Source: Pseudomonas sp. gcc21 (GTDB taxonomy: Bacteria > Pseudomonadota > Gammaproteobacteria > Pseudomonadales > Pseudomonadaceae). From it: a stretch of DNA of 64,000 bases. Below, piece after piece: positions 47,288 to 58,361 of the stretch (position 1 is its first letter; each line of letters starts with the position of its first letter). The position numbers and the translations under genes are program-made. The DNA lies in contig NZ_CP051625.1 in assembly GCF_012844345.1 (NCBI RefSeq), forward strand, positions 1,364,001 through 1,428,000, written 5' to 3'. The notes beneath the pieces were generated by a model, which was not told the origin of the DNA, ran no database searches, and saw nothing but the letters and a program-made list of their open reading frames with translations.

Positions 47288-49939
47288 TCAAGCCAAAGAT
47301 TTGCTAACGACTTCATAGACATCAGCGGAAAGATCCGGCTGAGCCAGAATGCGCGACAGCTCGGCTTTCATCAAAATCTGCCGGGCTGAATCGTACTTGC
47401 GCCAGCGCGTCAGCGGCGTCAACAGTCGCGAGGCGATTTGCGGATTCAGTTCGTTGAGCACAATGATCTGATCGGCCAGGAAGCGATACCCTGCTCCATC
47501 CTTGCGGTGGAAATTGATCAGGTTCTGCGCCGCGAAGCTGCCAATCAGCGCACGCACCTTGTTCGGATTGCGCAAGGTAAAGGCAGGATGCTCCATCAGT
47601 CCTTGCACGCGCTCCAGCCCGCCAGGCAACGAGCTTGCTGCCTGCACACCGAACCATTGATCCATGACCAGCGGATAACCGCTCCAGCGCTCCGCAAACT
47701 CGGCCAGGGCTGCGGCTTTCTGCTCTTCGTGCCGGGAGTTGACCAGCGCTGACAAGGCGGCCTGGCGATCTGTCATGTTGTTTGCTTCAACAAACTGTCG
47801 AACGCAAGCTGAAAGCGCCTCGGCCGAACCGCTCTGCATGAGATAGCCCAGCAGCGTGTTCTTCAGACTGCGGCGAGCCACCGACGCGGCGTCCGGACTA
47901 TAGGGGGCGCGATCATCCAGACGCTTGAACACCGTCCACATTTCCGCATTCAGCGCATCGGCCAGTTCGAAACGGACCCATTCCCGTACATGATGGATGG
48001 CGTCGATATCCGCTACCTCTGCCAGCTCCACGAGATAGGACTCCGTTGGAAGACGGATAATCTCCGCCACCATCGCCGGATCAAGCGCCTCGTTCGTCAG
48101 CACGCTGCGATAGACTTCCAGCAGGCGCTGATCCAGCAAGAGCGGCCGACCAGCCTGATGGATCTCAACCAGCCCTTGCAGAACATCCACCGCAAGACTC
48201 TGCGCCGCTTCCCAACGGTTGAACCCGTCCGGATCATGCTTGGCCAGGAATACCCGGTCGTCGCGGCTATACGGGTAGTGCATTTTCACCGGGGCCGAGA
48301 AATTGCGCAGTAGCGAGGGCAGCGGCTCGCCGGTCAGCCCTTCGAAAACAAAGGTCTGCTCCGGCTCGGTCACGGACAGCACTGTCTCGGTGCCGCGCGG
48401 CTGTTGTTCGTCAACCAGTTTCAGGTTCAACTCCTTGCCTTGCGCGTCCAGCAGTGCCATGCGAACCGGGATTACAAAGGGCGCCTTGTCTGGCTGACCC
48501 GGCGTGGGCGGACAGCTCTGGCTGAATGTCAGACTGAAGGTACCTGCGCTACTGTCATACTGGCTGCTGACCTTCAGTCGCGGCGTCCCGCCCTGGCTGT
48601 ACCAGCGTTTGAACTGGGTCAGGTCTACCTGGTTGGCATCTTCCAGCGCCTTGACGAAATCATCGCAGGTCACTGCCTGGCCATCATGACGCTCGAAGTA
48701 CAGGTCGGTGCCCTTGCGGAAACCCTTTTCACCCAACAGCGTATGCAGCATGCGCACGACTTCGGCGCCCTTCTCGTACACGGTCAGGGTGTAGAAGTTG
48801 GAAATCTCGATGAAGGAATCCGGGCGGACCGGGTGCGCCATCGGGCCGGCATCTTCAGCAAACTGATTGGCGCGCAGGAAGGTCACGTCCTCGATACGCT
48901 TGACTGTCGCCGAGTTCATGTCGGCGGAGAACTGCGCGTCACGAAAGACCGTGAAGCCTTCTTTCAGTGACAGCTGGAACCAGTCACGACAGGTCACGCG
49001 GTTGCCCGACCAGTTGTGAAAATATTCATGGGCAACCACCGCTTCGACACGCTGGAAGGCCATATCGGTGGCGGTATCGGCATGCGCCAGGACACAGCTG
49101 GAATTAAAGATATTCAATCCCTTGTTTTCCATCGCACCCATGTTGAAATCATTCACCGCGACAATCATGAAGATATCGAGATCATATTCGCGACCATAGG
49201 CTTGCTCATCCCAGCGCATGGAGCGCTTGAGGCTGTCCATCGCGTGATCACACTGCTCGCGGTTTTCCGACTCGACATAGATGCGCAGATCAATCTCACG
49301 GCCGCTCATGGTCGTGAAGCTGTCGCGGATCAGACATAGATCGCCGGCAACCAGGGCGAACAGATAAGCGGGCTTGGGAAAGGGATCTTCCCAGGTGATC
49401 CAGTGACGACCTCCCTCATGTTCACCCGAGGCGATGGGGTTGCCGTTGGACAGCAACACGGGGAATCCGCCGCGGTCAGCAATTACTGTAGTGGTGAACC
49501 GGCTCATCACATCAGGACGGTCCAGGTAATAGGTGATCTTGCGAAAGCCTTCCGCCTCGCACTGGGTGCAGAACATGTCGCCGGACTGGTACAGCCCTTC
49601 CAGTGCAGTATTCTCGCGCGGGTGAATGCGCGTGGTGATTGATAGCTCGAACTGCCTGCTGACTGGCTGCAACGTCAGGTTGTCCGCGGTAACCTGATAG
49701 TCGGCTTCGCCCAACTGATGATCGTCCAGCGCCACAGAAAGCAGCTCAAGCTCCTGTCCATCGAGCACGAGTTTCGGCAGATTTGCCGATGGCTTATCTT
49801 CGTTGACCCGCATCGCCAGACGGCTATGAACCAACGCATGATCATCGAACAGCTCGAAGGTCAGATGGGTTTCATCTATCCAGTAGTCGGGCTGTTGGTA
49901 ATCCTTGAGATAGATTGTCTTCGGTTGTTCGGTGCGCAT
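47288..49939 (-). CDS. pepN: Aminopeptidase N
   Basis: An 883-residue M1 metallopeptidase that removes N-terminal amino acids from peptides in the cytoplasm. The substrate-anchoring GAMEN (268-272) and zinc site HEYFH (304-308), with the following Glu of the NxxFxE helix in SLKEGFTVFRD, are present. The ATG at 49939 has GAGGA upstream and gives the family start MRTEQPKTIYLKDY; the frame open to 50224 overlaps the next gene. It starts 10 bp after the DUF2797 gene and is the last of a three-gene operon. Confidence 0.97.
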   Translation of the reverse strand: MRTEQPKTIYLKDYQQPDYWIDETHLTFELFDDHALVHSRLAMRVNEDKPSANLPKLVLDGQELELLSVALDDHQLGEADYQVTADNLTLQPVSRQFELSITTRIHPRENTALEGLYQSGDMFCTQCEAEGFRKITYYLDRPDVMSRFTTTVIADRGGFPVLLSNGNPIASGEHEGGRHWITWEDPFPKPAYLFALVAGDLCLIRDSFTTMSGREIDLRIYVESENREQCDHAMDSLKRSMRWDEQAYGREYDLDIFMIVAVNDFNMGAMENKGLNIFNSSCVLAHADTATDMAFQRVEAVVAHEYFHNWSGNRVTCRDWFQLSLKEGFTVFRDAQFSADMNSATVKRIEDVTFLRANQFAEDAGPMAHPVRPDSFIEISNFYTLTVYEKGAEVVRMLHTLLGEKGFRKGTDLYFERHDGQAVTCDDFVKALEDANQVDLTQFKRWYSQGGTPRLKVSSQYDSSAGTFSLTFSQSCPPTPGQPDKAPFVIPVRMALLDAQGKELNLKLVDEQQPRGTETVLSVTEPEQTFVFEGLTGEPLPSLLRNFSAPVKMHYPYSRDDRVFLAKHDPDGFNRWEAAQSLAVDVLQGLVEIHQAGRPLLLDQRLLEVYRSVLTNEALDPAMVAEIIRLPTESYLVELAEVADIDAIHHVREWVRFELADALNAEMWTVFKRLDDRAPYSPDAASVARRSLKNTLLGYLMQSGSAEALSACVRQFVEANNMTDRQAALSALVNSRHEEQKAAALAEFAERWSGYPLVMDQWFGVQAASSLPGGLERVQGLMEHPAFTLRNPNKVRALIGSFAAQNLINFHRKDGAGYRFLADQIIVLNELNPQIASRLLTPLTRWRKYDSARQILMKAELSRILAQPDLSADVYEVVSKSLA

Positions 49940-49949
49940 GCGTCTGTCC

Positions 49950-50795
49950 TCAATGAACCGAGAAGGCCATATTGTAGGCGGTGTATTTGCGAATATTGAT
50001 GACCGCGGTATCGAGCAGGAGATACTGCCCTTTGATACCCAGCAGCGTCCCTTCCAGTACCGGCTCCTTGTCGAGATTAGCCGACTTGGGCTTTTCCACG
50101 TATTCAAGCACCGGATAGCGGATTTCCAGTTCCTCGGCGTTATCCAACGGCTGAAATGCCTGTAGGCCATAGCGCGAATGCAACGCGCCGATGCCCTCCT
50201 TCGCGCCTTCGAGCAAGGTGTCACGCAGCGCCTTGAGGTTCATCGGCTCCGGCTCGCCACGCAACAGCTTGCGCCAGTTGGTCTTGTCAGCCACCTGCTT
50301 ACGCAACAGATCTTCAAGCAAACCTGAATGCTGCCTGGCCGATACGCGCATGATTGGCAAGCCCTGGCTCGCGCCCTGATCGATCCAGCGCGTCGGTAGT
50401 TGTGTGGCGCGCGTGATGCCTACCTTGGCGCCGGAGGAATTGGCCAGATAGACAATGTGATCAGTCATGCAGAACTGCTCGCCCCACGCCGGGTCGCGAC
50501 AGGTGCCCAGCTCGTAATGACAGCGTTCAGGACTCATGATGCACAGATCGCATTGGGGCAGCTTGGTGAAGCAGGGGTAGCAATAGCCCTGGCTGTAACT
50601 TTTCTTGGTGCGGCGTGCACAGTGCAGGCAGTGAATATCGCCCAGCGCCTCCAGGCGAATCGTTTTACCCAGCAGCTCATTAAGCGGCAGCTTCTGTTCA
50701 CCGATGGGTAACTGATAATCGACTGTCGCGGCATGACTATCGTCGAGCACGCCCAGCATCTTCTTGACTGAGCCTTCGGCTGACAAAAACGACAT
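49950..50795 (-). CDS. DUF2797-family protein with Cys clusters
   Basis: A 281-residue protein of the DUF2797 family. Cys pairs CLHC, CYPC and CDLC within residues about 56-84, plus further Cys and His (CHYELGTC), suggest one or two zinc ribbons. A second segment, VYLANSSGAKVGITRATQLPTRWIDQGAS, recalls a GIY-YIG-like or similar small catalytic fold; this is a weak resemblance. No function is known to me. Its start overlaps the DUF1315 stop (TGATG), and pepN follows. Confidence 0.82.
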   Translation of the reverse strand: MSFLSAEGSVKKMLGVLDDSHAATVDYQLPIGEQKLPLNELLGKTIRLEALGDIHCLHCARRTKKSYSQGYCYPCFTKLPQCDLCIMSPERCHYELGTCRDPAWGEQFCMTDHIVYLANSSGAKVGITRATQLPTRWIDQGASQGLPIMRVSARQHSGLLEDLLRKQVADKTNWRKLLRGEPEPMNLKALRDTLLEGAKEGIGALHSRYGLQAFQPLDNAEELEIRYPVLEYVEKPKSANLDKEPVLEGTLLGIKGQYLLLDTAVINIRKYTAYNMAFSVH

Positions 50796-51067
50796 CAGTG
50801 CAAGGTGTCCGAGGCATTGACGAACATCGACTCAGGTACTGTTTTTTGCTCGGTTTTCTGCGATTTACAGGTCTGCGCCATGTAGCCGGTGCGCTCTTCC
50901 TCAGGCAGGTTTTCCTGCTCCCAGGCGATCATTGCCTGCATGCACAATTCTTTCTGTTCCTGAGTCAGCTTGCGGCCATCCGGCCACTTGCCGATCTCCA
51001 CTGCCAGCTTGAGACTGGCGTAGACGTCCGGCGTAACCGTGCGCAACATTTCAAGGAAGTCGTTCAT
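50795..51067 (-). CDS. DUF1315 (YeaC-like) small protein
   Basis: A 90-residue protein of the DUF1315 family. It begins MNDFLEMLRTVTPDVYASLKLAVEIGKWPDGRKLT and holds QKELCMQAMIAWEQENLPEEERTGYM, the conserved core; function unknown. GGAGG precedes the ATG. It is the first gene of the DUF1315-DUF2797-pepN operon. A 19-bp palindrome lies about 80 bp upstream. Confidence 0.85.
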   Translation of the reverse strand: MNDFLEMLRTVTPDVYASLKLAVEIGKWPDGRKLTQEQKELCMQAMIAWEQENLPEEERTGYMAQTCKSQKTEQKTVPESMFVNASDTLH

Positions 51068-51143
51068 TTTGCCTCCGCGGGACAGATTTCAGAGCCCAGC
51101 AAACCGGCAGATCAGGGCGAGACGCAACCGGGCAACATGAGAG

Positions 51144-51162
51144 TATTTACCGACGGTAAATA
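51144..51162. promoter_or_regulatory. Perfect 19-bp palindrome, candidate operator
   Basis: TATTTACCGACGGTAAATA has 9-bp arms around a single A. It lies in the 177-bp gap between the rhomboid gene (end 51245) and the DUF1315 gene (start 51067), both on the minus strand, in the place expected for an operator of the DUF1315-DUF2797-pepN operon. Size and symmetry suit a TetR-type or similar dimer. Confidence 0.5.
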
Positions 51163-51244
51163 GCCAATGTGCCGGCGTCTATGCACATGTCTTGCCGTAC
51201 TGGTTTCAGTGGGTCGATGATTCAAAGCGCGTATTGTACGCTGT

Positions 51245-52069
51245 TCAGCGGAATCGCTGCAGTGCCCCGACCACCGCGCCCACCAGGCAGCCGGTGACCA
51301 GACCGCCGACATGAGCTGCATTGGCGATAGCGCCGAAGCCCAGCATGCTGATCAAGCCGGAAACACCCAGTGCCAGCCACGCCAGCATCAACACCACCAC
51401 ACCCCGGGGCAGATCGAAATGCACGCTCGGGGCGATCAGTTGATGCAGCCAGCAGTAACCGAGCAGACCGTACACAACGCCGGACATACCGCCGAACAAT
51501 GCGTTACCGCTTGTCATCCACTGGGCAAAGTTTGAGGTCAGCGCAAAGAGTACGCTCAATCCAAACAACCACATGCCACCGGAGCGAATCTCTATTCGAC
51601 GGCCCAGTTCCCAGAACCACAGCGCGTTGAACGCCAGATGCATGATGCTGAAGTGCAGCAACGCCGGCGTGACCAACCGCCACCACTGGCTCATGTCGAT
51701 CTCGGTCGCCAGATAACCATCGGCAGCCAACGGCGTGAAAGTGAAGTGTACGATCGCTTCAGGCCGGCTACCCAGCCCGGTGAGCAGGGCGACCATACCG
51801 GTGAGAATCAGCACGGCCAGCGTAACCGGTATCAACCGCGCCCGCGCCTGCCAGCCCGGCACCTGCTTCGCAGCGGGTTCGCCTTCAACAATATCCGGTA
51901 CGCCTTCCTGATATAGCTGCTGGACGACCTGACCGTCGTTTTCATCAAGCGTCCAGACGACCTGTCGACCGCCCTCCTCGGTGATGCGATGCACCACACC
52001 ACGGCTACGGAGAAAGCGGGCCAGCTTGCTCAGGTCCTCATCAAGCGGACGATTCATTGCTCGGTACAT
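51245..52069 (-). CDS. glpG: Rhomboid intramembrane serine protease (GlpG-like)
   Basis: A 274-residue membrane protease. An N-terminal cytoplasmic domain (about 1-70) precedes six TM helices. Catalytic Ser196 lies in GGMSGVVYG, its partner His253 in NAAHVGGLVTG, and HLAFN (144-148) supplies the conserved His and Asn. Substrates are unknown; GlpG-type enzymes act in membrane-protein quality control. GAGAGG upstream supports the ATG at 52069 (an ATG at 52057 is also possible). Confidence 0.94.
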   Translation of the reverse strand: MYRAMNRPLDEDLSKLARFLRSRGVVHRITEEGGRQVVWTLDENDGQVVQQLYQEGVPDIVEGEPAAKQVPGWQARARLIPVTLAVLILTGMVALLTGLGSRPEAIVHFTFTPLAADGYLATEIDMSQWWRLVTPALLHFSIMHLAFNALWFWELGRRIEIRSGGMWLFGLSVLFALTSNFAQWMTSGNALFGGMSGVVYGLLGYCWLHQLIAPSVHFDLPRGVVVLMLAWLALGVSGLISMLGFGAIANAAHVGGLVTGCLVGAVVGALQRFR

Positions 52070-52096
52070 CTTGACCTCTCGCCGGTCGGGTTGACC

Positions 52097-53065
52097 CTAT
52101 GCCAATCGCGGCACGTCGACCCAGACAAATTTATCCCGCTCGAGACGTTCTTCACCGTCCCATCGATAGGCGACCAGTTTACCGAATTTGACTGCGCTGT
52201 AGTCGAGGCAGGCCAGGTTTGGCCTGATCGGATGGGGCTTTCCTTGTTGCCAATAATGTCCGACGAAGAGGATGGGCTCATCCTTGCCGTACACCAGCAG
52301 CTCGGCCTTCTGGTCCGGGGTCAGCGGGCGGGCAGCAATGTGCTCGGGCAAGGGGTCCGGCTGGAACTGCACGTCGCCGTAGGTTTGCGGATCCTCTTCC
52401 CAGAACTTGGTGCGGAAGAACTGCCGGGTAAAGCCGTCCTTGCCGGTCATGGTCAGCCCGTGCGGTAGCGGCATCCCCGTACCGCGCAGCAGCCGGTCCT
52501 GTACCTGGCATGCGAATGTGCCCGGGTCTACCGAGGCCTGCAGGAATTCCCGATCCAGGCACCCGTCCGGATATTGGGCCTGGAAGGTATCGATCAGTCC
52601 CTGATCCCAGCACGCATGAACCATGCGGAATGCGCCCATATCCAGGAATAGCGGCAGGCAAAAAAACCAGTCGAGGAAATAGCGCCACTCATCCGGATAG
52701 GCCGCGAACTGTTCCAGCGTATCCTGGATCTGCCGCAGCTGGCGGTCGGTATGTTCACGCACATATCGCCTGCCGCTGCCAGGTGCCGCGGGGGTCGTCC
52801 AGCCCAACGCATTGAACTCGTGGTTCCCCATGATGCAGCGTGCAGTGCCCGCCTGGACCATATCGTGGACCAGGTGCAGCGCTTCACGGATTCGCGGACC
52901 ACGGTCGATGATATCGCCCAGAAACAACGCCTGCCGGCTTGGATGACGCCATACGCCCTGTTGCAGCCGGTAGCCCATCTGTTCCAGCAATCGCGCCAGC
53001 GTTCGGGCACAGCCGTGAATATCCCCGATGATGTCGTAGCCCGAATGCTCGGCCGGTGCGTGCAT
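52097..53065 (-). CDS. Metallophosphoesterase (PPP family, ApaH/PrpE-like)
   Basis: About 322 residues with the calcineurin-type metal motifs GDIHGC, GDIIDRGP and GNHEFNA and a later FVGHYW. It resembles bacterial serine/threonine phosphatase or diadenosine-polyphosphate hydrolase relatives; the substrate cannot be told. Two starts fit: ATG 53065 has GGAG 8 bases upstream, while ATG 53071 overlaps the nadK stop as ATGA but leaves GGAG only 2 bases away. Either way it is coupled to nadK. Confidence 0.87.
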   Translation of the reverse strand: MHAPAEHSGYDIIGDIHGCARTLARLLEQMGYRLQQGVWRHPSRQALFLGDIIDRGPRIREALHLVHDMVQAGTARCIMGNHEFNALGWTTPAAPGSGRRYVREHTDRQLRQIQDTLEQFAAYPDEWRYFLDWFFCLPLFLDMGAFRMVHACWDQGLIDTFQAQYPDGCLDREFLQASVDPGTFACQVQDRLLRGTGMPLPHGLTMTGKDGFTRQFFRTKFWEEDPQTYGDVQFQPDPLPEHIAARPLTPDQKAELLVYGKDEPILFVGHYWQQGKPHPIRPNLACLDYSAVKFGKLVAYRWDGEERLERDKFVWVDVPRLA

Positions 53066-53067
53066 GG

Positions 53068-53952
53068 TCATCGCTCCGTCAGCCGGCTCGACCAGCCCAG
53101 CTTCTCCCGGCAGATGGCATAGAAATTGTGATCCAACGGATGAATCAAACGCAGTTTCTGCGGCTTCTTGCGGATATAGATGGTGTCCCCCGGCGCGCAG
53201 GCAATCTGCACCTGGCCATCGCAACTGACCTGCGGATAGATACCGTTTTGCGACGAGATGATGATCTTGAGCTCGCTGTTGCCGTCCACCACAATCGGGC
53301 GACTGGACAGCGTGTGCGGGAACATCGGCACCAACACCACCGCGTCCAGCTTGGGATGCATGATCGGCCCCCCGGCCGACAGTGCGTAGGCAGTCGAGCC
53401 GGTCGGCGTCGCGACGATAAGACCGTCGGACTTCTGGCTGTAGACGAACTGCCCATCGATATAGAGTTCGAATTCGATCATCCGGGCGGATTTACCCGGA
53501 TGCAGAACCACGTCATTCAATGCCTCGCTGGTGCCGAGCTGCTCCTCTCCGCGGCGCACAAAGGCATCGAGCAGGAAGCGATTCTCGACCATATACCGCC
53601 CGGCAAGCACTTCACCCACGCGGCTTTCGAGTTCGTCAGGCGAAATATCGGTTAAAAAACCCAGCCCCCCGCGGTTAACGCCCAGCACCGGCACGTTATA
53701 GCGGCATAGCGCACGCGCGGCGCCAAGCAGGCTGCCGTCGCCGCCCACGACGATCACCAGATCGCAGATCTCGCCCATCATCTTCCGGGTACAGACTTGC
53801 AGCTGGTGGCCTGGCAAAAGGTCTGCAACGGCATCTTCGAGGATCACGCAATGGCCGTTATCGAGCAGAAACCGCTTGAGACGTTTGAGGGTATCCACGA
53901 CCCGACCACTGCCGAGACGCCCGATCAACCCGATGTTGCGGAATTGCTCCAT
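53068..53952 (-). CDS. nadK: NAD kinase
   Basis: A 294-residue enzyme that phosphorylates NAD to NADP. The ATP-binding GGDGS lies at 70-74, followed by VLGVNRGGLGFLTD, the NAD-contact NEALNDVVLH-type segment (here SEALNDVVLHPGKSARMIEFELYIDGQ) and TPTGSTAYALSAGGPI. AGAGAG precedes the ATG. It overlaps the phosphoesterase gene and is divergent from the DUF1853 gene. Confidence 0.97.
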   Translation of the reverse strand: MEQFRNIGLIGRLGSGRVVDTLKRLKRFLLDNGHCVILEDAVADLLPGHQLQVCTRKMMGEICDLVIVVGGDGSLLGAARALCRYNVPVLGVNRGGLGFLTDISPDELESRVGEVLAGRYMVENRFLLDAFVRRGEEQLGTSEALNDVVLHPGKSARMIEFELYIDGQFVYSQKSDGLIVATPTGSTAYALSAGGPIMHPKLDAVVLVPMFPHTLSSRPIVVDGNSELKIIISSQNGIYPQVSCDGQVQIACAPGDTIYIRKKPQKLRLIHPLDHNFYAICREKLGWSSRLTER

Positions 53953-54057
53953 GCCACTCTCTCTATATCAACGTGTAGGATTAACGGGCGTGGCTGACAC
54001 TGCCCAGTACGCCTGAATTATCCGCAGCCGGCTCGATGCTGGCAAACGAGACGACTG

Positions 54058-55005
54058 ATGCTTGACCTATTTTCTCATCCTCAGGTACGTGACCTGGCCT
54101 GGATTGCCTGCTCGGAGTCACTGCTGAAACCGGGCATCTTGGCTGTACGCGATCCCCTCACAGGGTCGGTCTGGCGACAGGATCCGGAATCGCTACTCTA
54201 CAGGCTTAAACAACTCGACGCGGACCCGGTTCCCTTGCAGCAGCTGATTCCGGTATCGCGTGACCTGCGCCTGGGTAACTATTACGAGCGGCTCTGGCAC
54301 GCGCTCCTGCATCTGGCACCGGACGTCCGGTTGCTGGCGCACAATGTCGCTCTGCGGGGCAACGGTCGCACCCTTGGCGAGCTGGATTTATTGATGGAAG
54401 ATCCTGCCGGAGCCGTCATTCACCTGGAGCTCGCGGTCAAATTCTATCTTGGTGTCCCCGAGCAGCTTGCGCAGCCGCAATCTGCGGGAACAATCGATCA
54501 ATCCGTCGTCGCCAGCTCCAGCCCTCATAGCGCCTGGCTGGGCCCCGATCCACGCGACACCCTGGATGACAAGGTCAAGCGGTTACGTGACCATCAGCTC
54601 AAACTCGTCGACCATCTGCATCTGGCAGCCACTCCCTTGCCCCGTCCCGATCTATCCGCCGCCTGGCTGCAAGGCGTATTGTTCGGGCCGCACGATACCG
54701 CTATGCCTCCGGCTGTCGACACGCGCCCGAACGCGCAGAACCACCAGTGGTGCAGGCAATCAGAATTGCGGAAGATCGAGGGCAGGCACTGGCTGGTCAT
54801 GCCGCACAAGCAATGGCTGATGCCACCATCCGCGGGGCGCGAGCAGATCAGAACGATCGAGGAAATACTGCAGATGCTGGATGCGCAGCAACTGCACCCG
54901 AACCGGGCGCTTATGCTGGTGCGCTGTGAGGATATAGAGAATTATCGGGCAATGAGCGCGCAGCGGCTCATCTGTATGCCGGATAGCTGGCCTGTTTCAA
55001 ACTGA
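54058..55005 (+). CDS. DUF1853-family protein, PD-(D/E)XK-like
   Basis: A 315-residue cytoplasmic protein of the DUF1853 family. Conserved-looking polar residues fall in the order Glu78 (YYERLW), Asp110 (GELDLL) and Glu124/Lys128 (HLELAVKFY), the layout of PD-(D/E)XK nucleases, so a nucleic-acid-cleaving or degenerate fold is inferred. No HTH or other partner domain is seen. It is monocistronic, between nadK and the coiled-coil gene. Confidence 0.8.
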   Translation: MLDLFSHPQVRDLAWIACSESLLKPGILAVRDPLTGSVWRQDPESLLYRLKQLDADPVPLQQLIPVSRDLRLGNYYERLWHALLHLAPDVRLLAHNVALRGNGRTLGELDLLMEDPAGAVIHLELAVKFYLGVPEQLAQPQSAGTIDQSVVASSSPHSAWLGPDPRDTLDDKVKRLRDHQLKLVDHLHLAATPLPRPDLSAAWLQGVLFGPHDTAMPPAVDTRPNAQNHQWCRQSELRKIEGRHWLVMPHKQWLMPPSAGREQIRTIEEILQMLDAQQLHPNRALMLVRCEDIENYRAMSAQRLICMPDSWPVSN

Positions 55006-55040
55006 GCTGAACCACTCGCTGCTGAGCCTGGCTAACCGAA

Positions 55041-55904
55041 TCAGTCGATGGAGGTGCGGTTTTGCGCCTTGGCCAGTTCGCGGCGTAACGATGCGTTGAT
55101 CTTCTGTTGGTTCGCCAACTCATTCTTGATGTCGATCATCTCGCCACGAATCAGATTGAGGTGATCAGTGTGATCCTTGCGTAACTGGTCGAGGTCAGCC
55201 AGACGGCGGTTTTCTGCCTGTTTCAGGCTCTCCTGCAATGTCAGGATCTGGCGCGTGTAGAGCGCGATCTTCTTCAAATGCTCGTCACGCTCGCGCTGCG
55301 CCTGATCCTCTATCGCCGCTTCAACTGCTGGCTGCGACTCTGCTTTAACCGGGGACTCTGTTTCGGGTTCGTTGATACCGCGGGAGTCGTCATACCAGGC
55401 GTCTTCGGCCGCCACACGCAAACGGTCGGCCGGGATTGGCGTGTAAGCCTCTTCCTCATCGCCAATGATGCCCAGAGCATTGCGGTTTACCGCCTCTTTG
55501 ATAAGGGCAAGATCTGCGCGCCCGTTACGCTGACCGGGCTTCCACAAATTCTCACGGTATTGCGGCGCCGTAGTAAAACCCAGACAAACCAGCCGGATCG
55601 GGCCGCCGCCCATATCCGGGCCGCGGCCGGCCTTTTCTGCCAACTGGCGAAGTGGCATGTTCCATAGACGGTTTACGTGACCGTCCATGTCAAAATCCAT
55701 GGTAAAGAATACCGCTGCGCGAACCTGCAGGCGGTTATTGATCTGTAGAAAAACGGCTTCGATCGTTTCGTCAGCGAACTCTGGTGTGGCTACCAGCCCG
55801 TCCAGTAGTGCCTCAAATTCGGTATAAAGTACTTCCTTGCATACGCCACGCTCCGAAAAAAACATTACCGCTTCTGTCAGTAATGACTTTGGTGCTGTGC
55901 TCAT
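55041..55904 (-). CDS. Conserved hypothetical coiled-coil protein
   Basis: A 287-residue cytoplasmic protein I cannot assign. The N-terminal 110 residues look globular (MSTAPKSLLTEAVMFFSERGVCKEVLY by position 55904 on; VFFTMDFDMDGHVNRLWNMPL). A Glu/Pro-rich linker (about 180-205) leads to a long coiled coil (about 208-285) with heptads such as LYTRQILTLQESLKQAENRR. GGAG 8 bases upstream supports the ATG at 55904. The upstream region has three copies of ATGCAATC. No signal peptide or TM helix. I recall a similar unnamed gene at this place in P. aeruginosa. Confidence 0.82.
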   Translation of the reverse strand: MSTAPKSLLTEAVMFFSERGVCKEVLYTEFEALLDGLVATPEFADETIEAVFLQINNRLQVRAAVFFTMDFDMDGHVNRLWNMPLRQLAEKAGRGPDMGGGPIRLVCLGFTTAPQYRENLWKPGQRNGRADLALIKEAVNRNALGIIGDEEEAYTPIPADRLRVAAEDAWYDDSRGINEPETESPVKAESQPAVEAAIEDQAQRERDEHLKKIALYTRQILTLQESLKQAENRRLADLDQLRKDHTDHLNLIRGEMIDIKNELANQQKINASLRRELAKAQNRTSID

Positions 55905-55947
55905 CAATCGCTCTCCGCCAAATCCCTTCAGCAACATGCATTCCCGT

Positions 55948-56027
55948 ATGCAATCTTGAGATGCAATCAGGGGCCATGGTCAACCAACCCCACCGCAACT
56001 TTGCGTCATTTATCGGCTGATTGCATC
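55948..56027. promoter_or_regulatory. Three ATGCAATC elements upstream of the coiled-coil gene
   Basis: ATGCAATC at 55948-55955 and 55961-55968 (direct, 13 bp apart) and inverted at 56019-56026; the outer pair extends to perfect 11-base arms, GATGCAATCAG (55960-55970) and CTGATTGCATC (56017-56027). They look like sites for a DNA-binding protein or a loop-forming pair. Confidence 0.45.
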
Positions 56028-56059
56028 CGCCGGTCACAGTTTAAATGACGTGACCGGCG
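56028..56059. terminator. Inverted repeat after fadH, possible terminator
   Basis: CGCCGGTCAC (56028-56037) and GTGACCGGCG (56050-56059) form a perfect 10-bp stem with a 12-base loop, about 45 bp after the fadH stop. A T tract is absent, so termination is unproven. Confidence 0.45.
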
Positions 56060-56104
56060 ATTGTATGTGATCGGGTTGGCAGGGATCCGCGAGGTGTGAC
56101 CGAC

Positions 56105-58234
<2,130 letters not shown>

Positions 58235-58361
58235 TTACCGCAAGTGACATATTCATAACCGTTTCTTACAATCGTTTTTCTGCCATCGGGGATTACTCTT
58301 CAATGCAGGACGCCATGACTCTCGGATTTGGAGCAATACGGATGCCTGAAAGGATCAGCAC

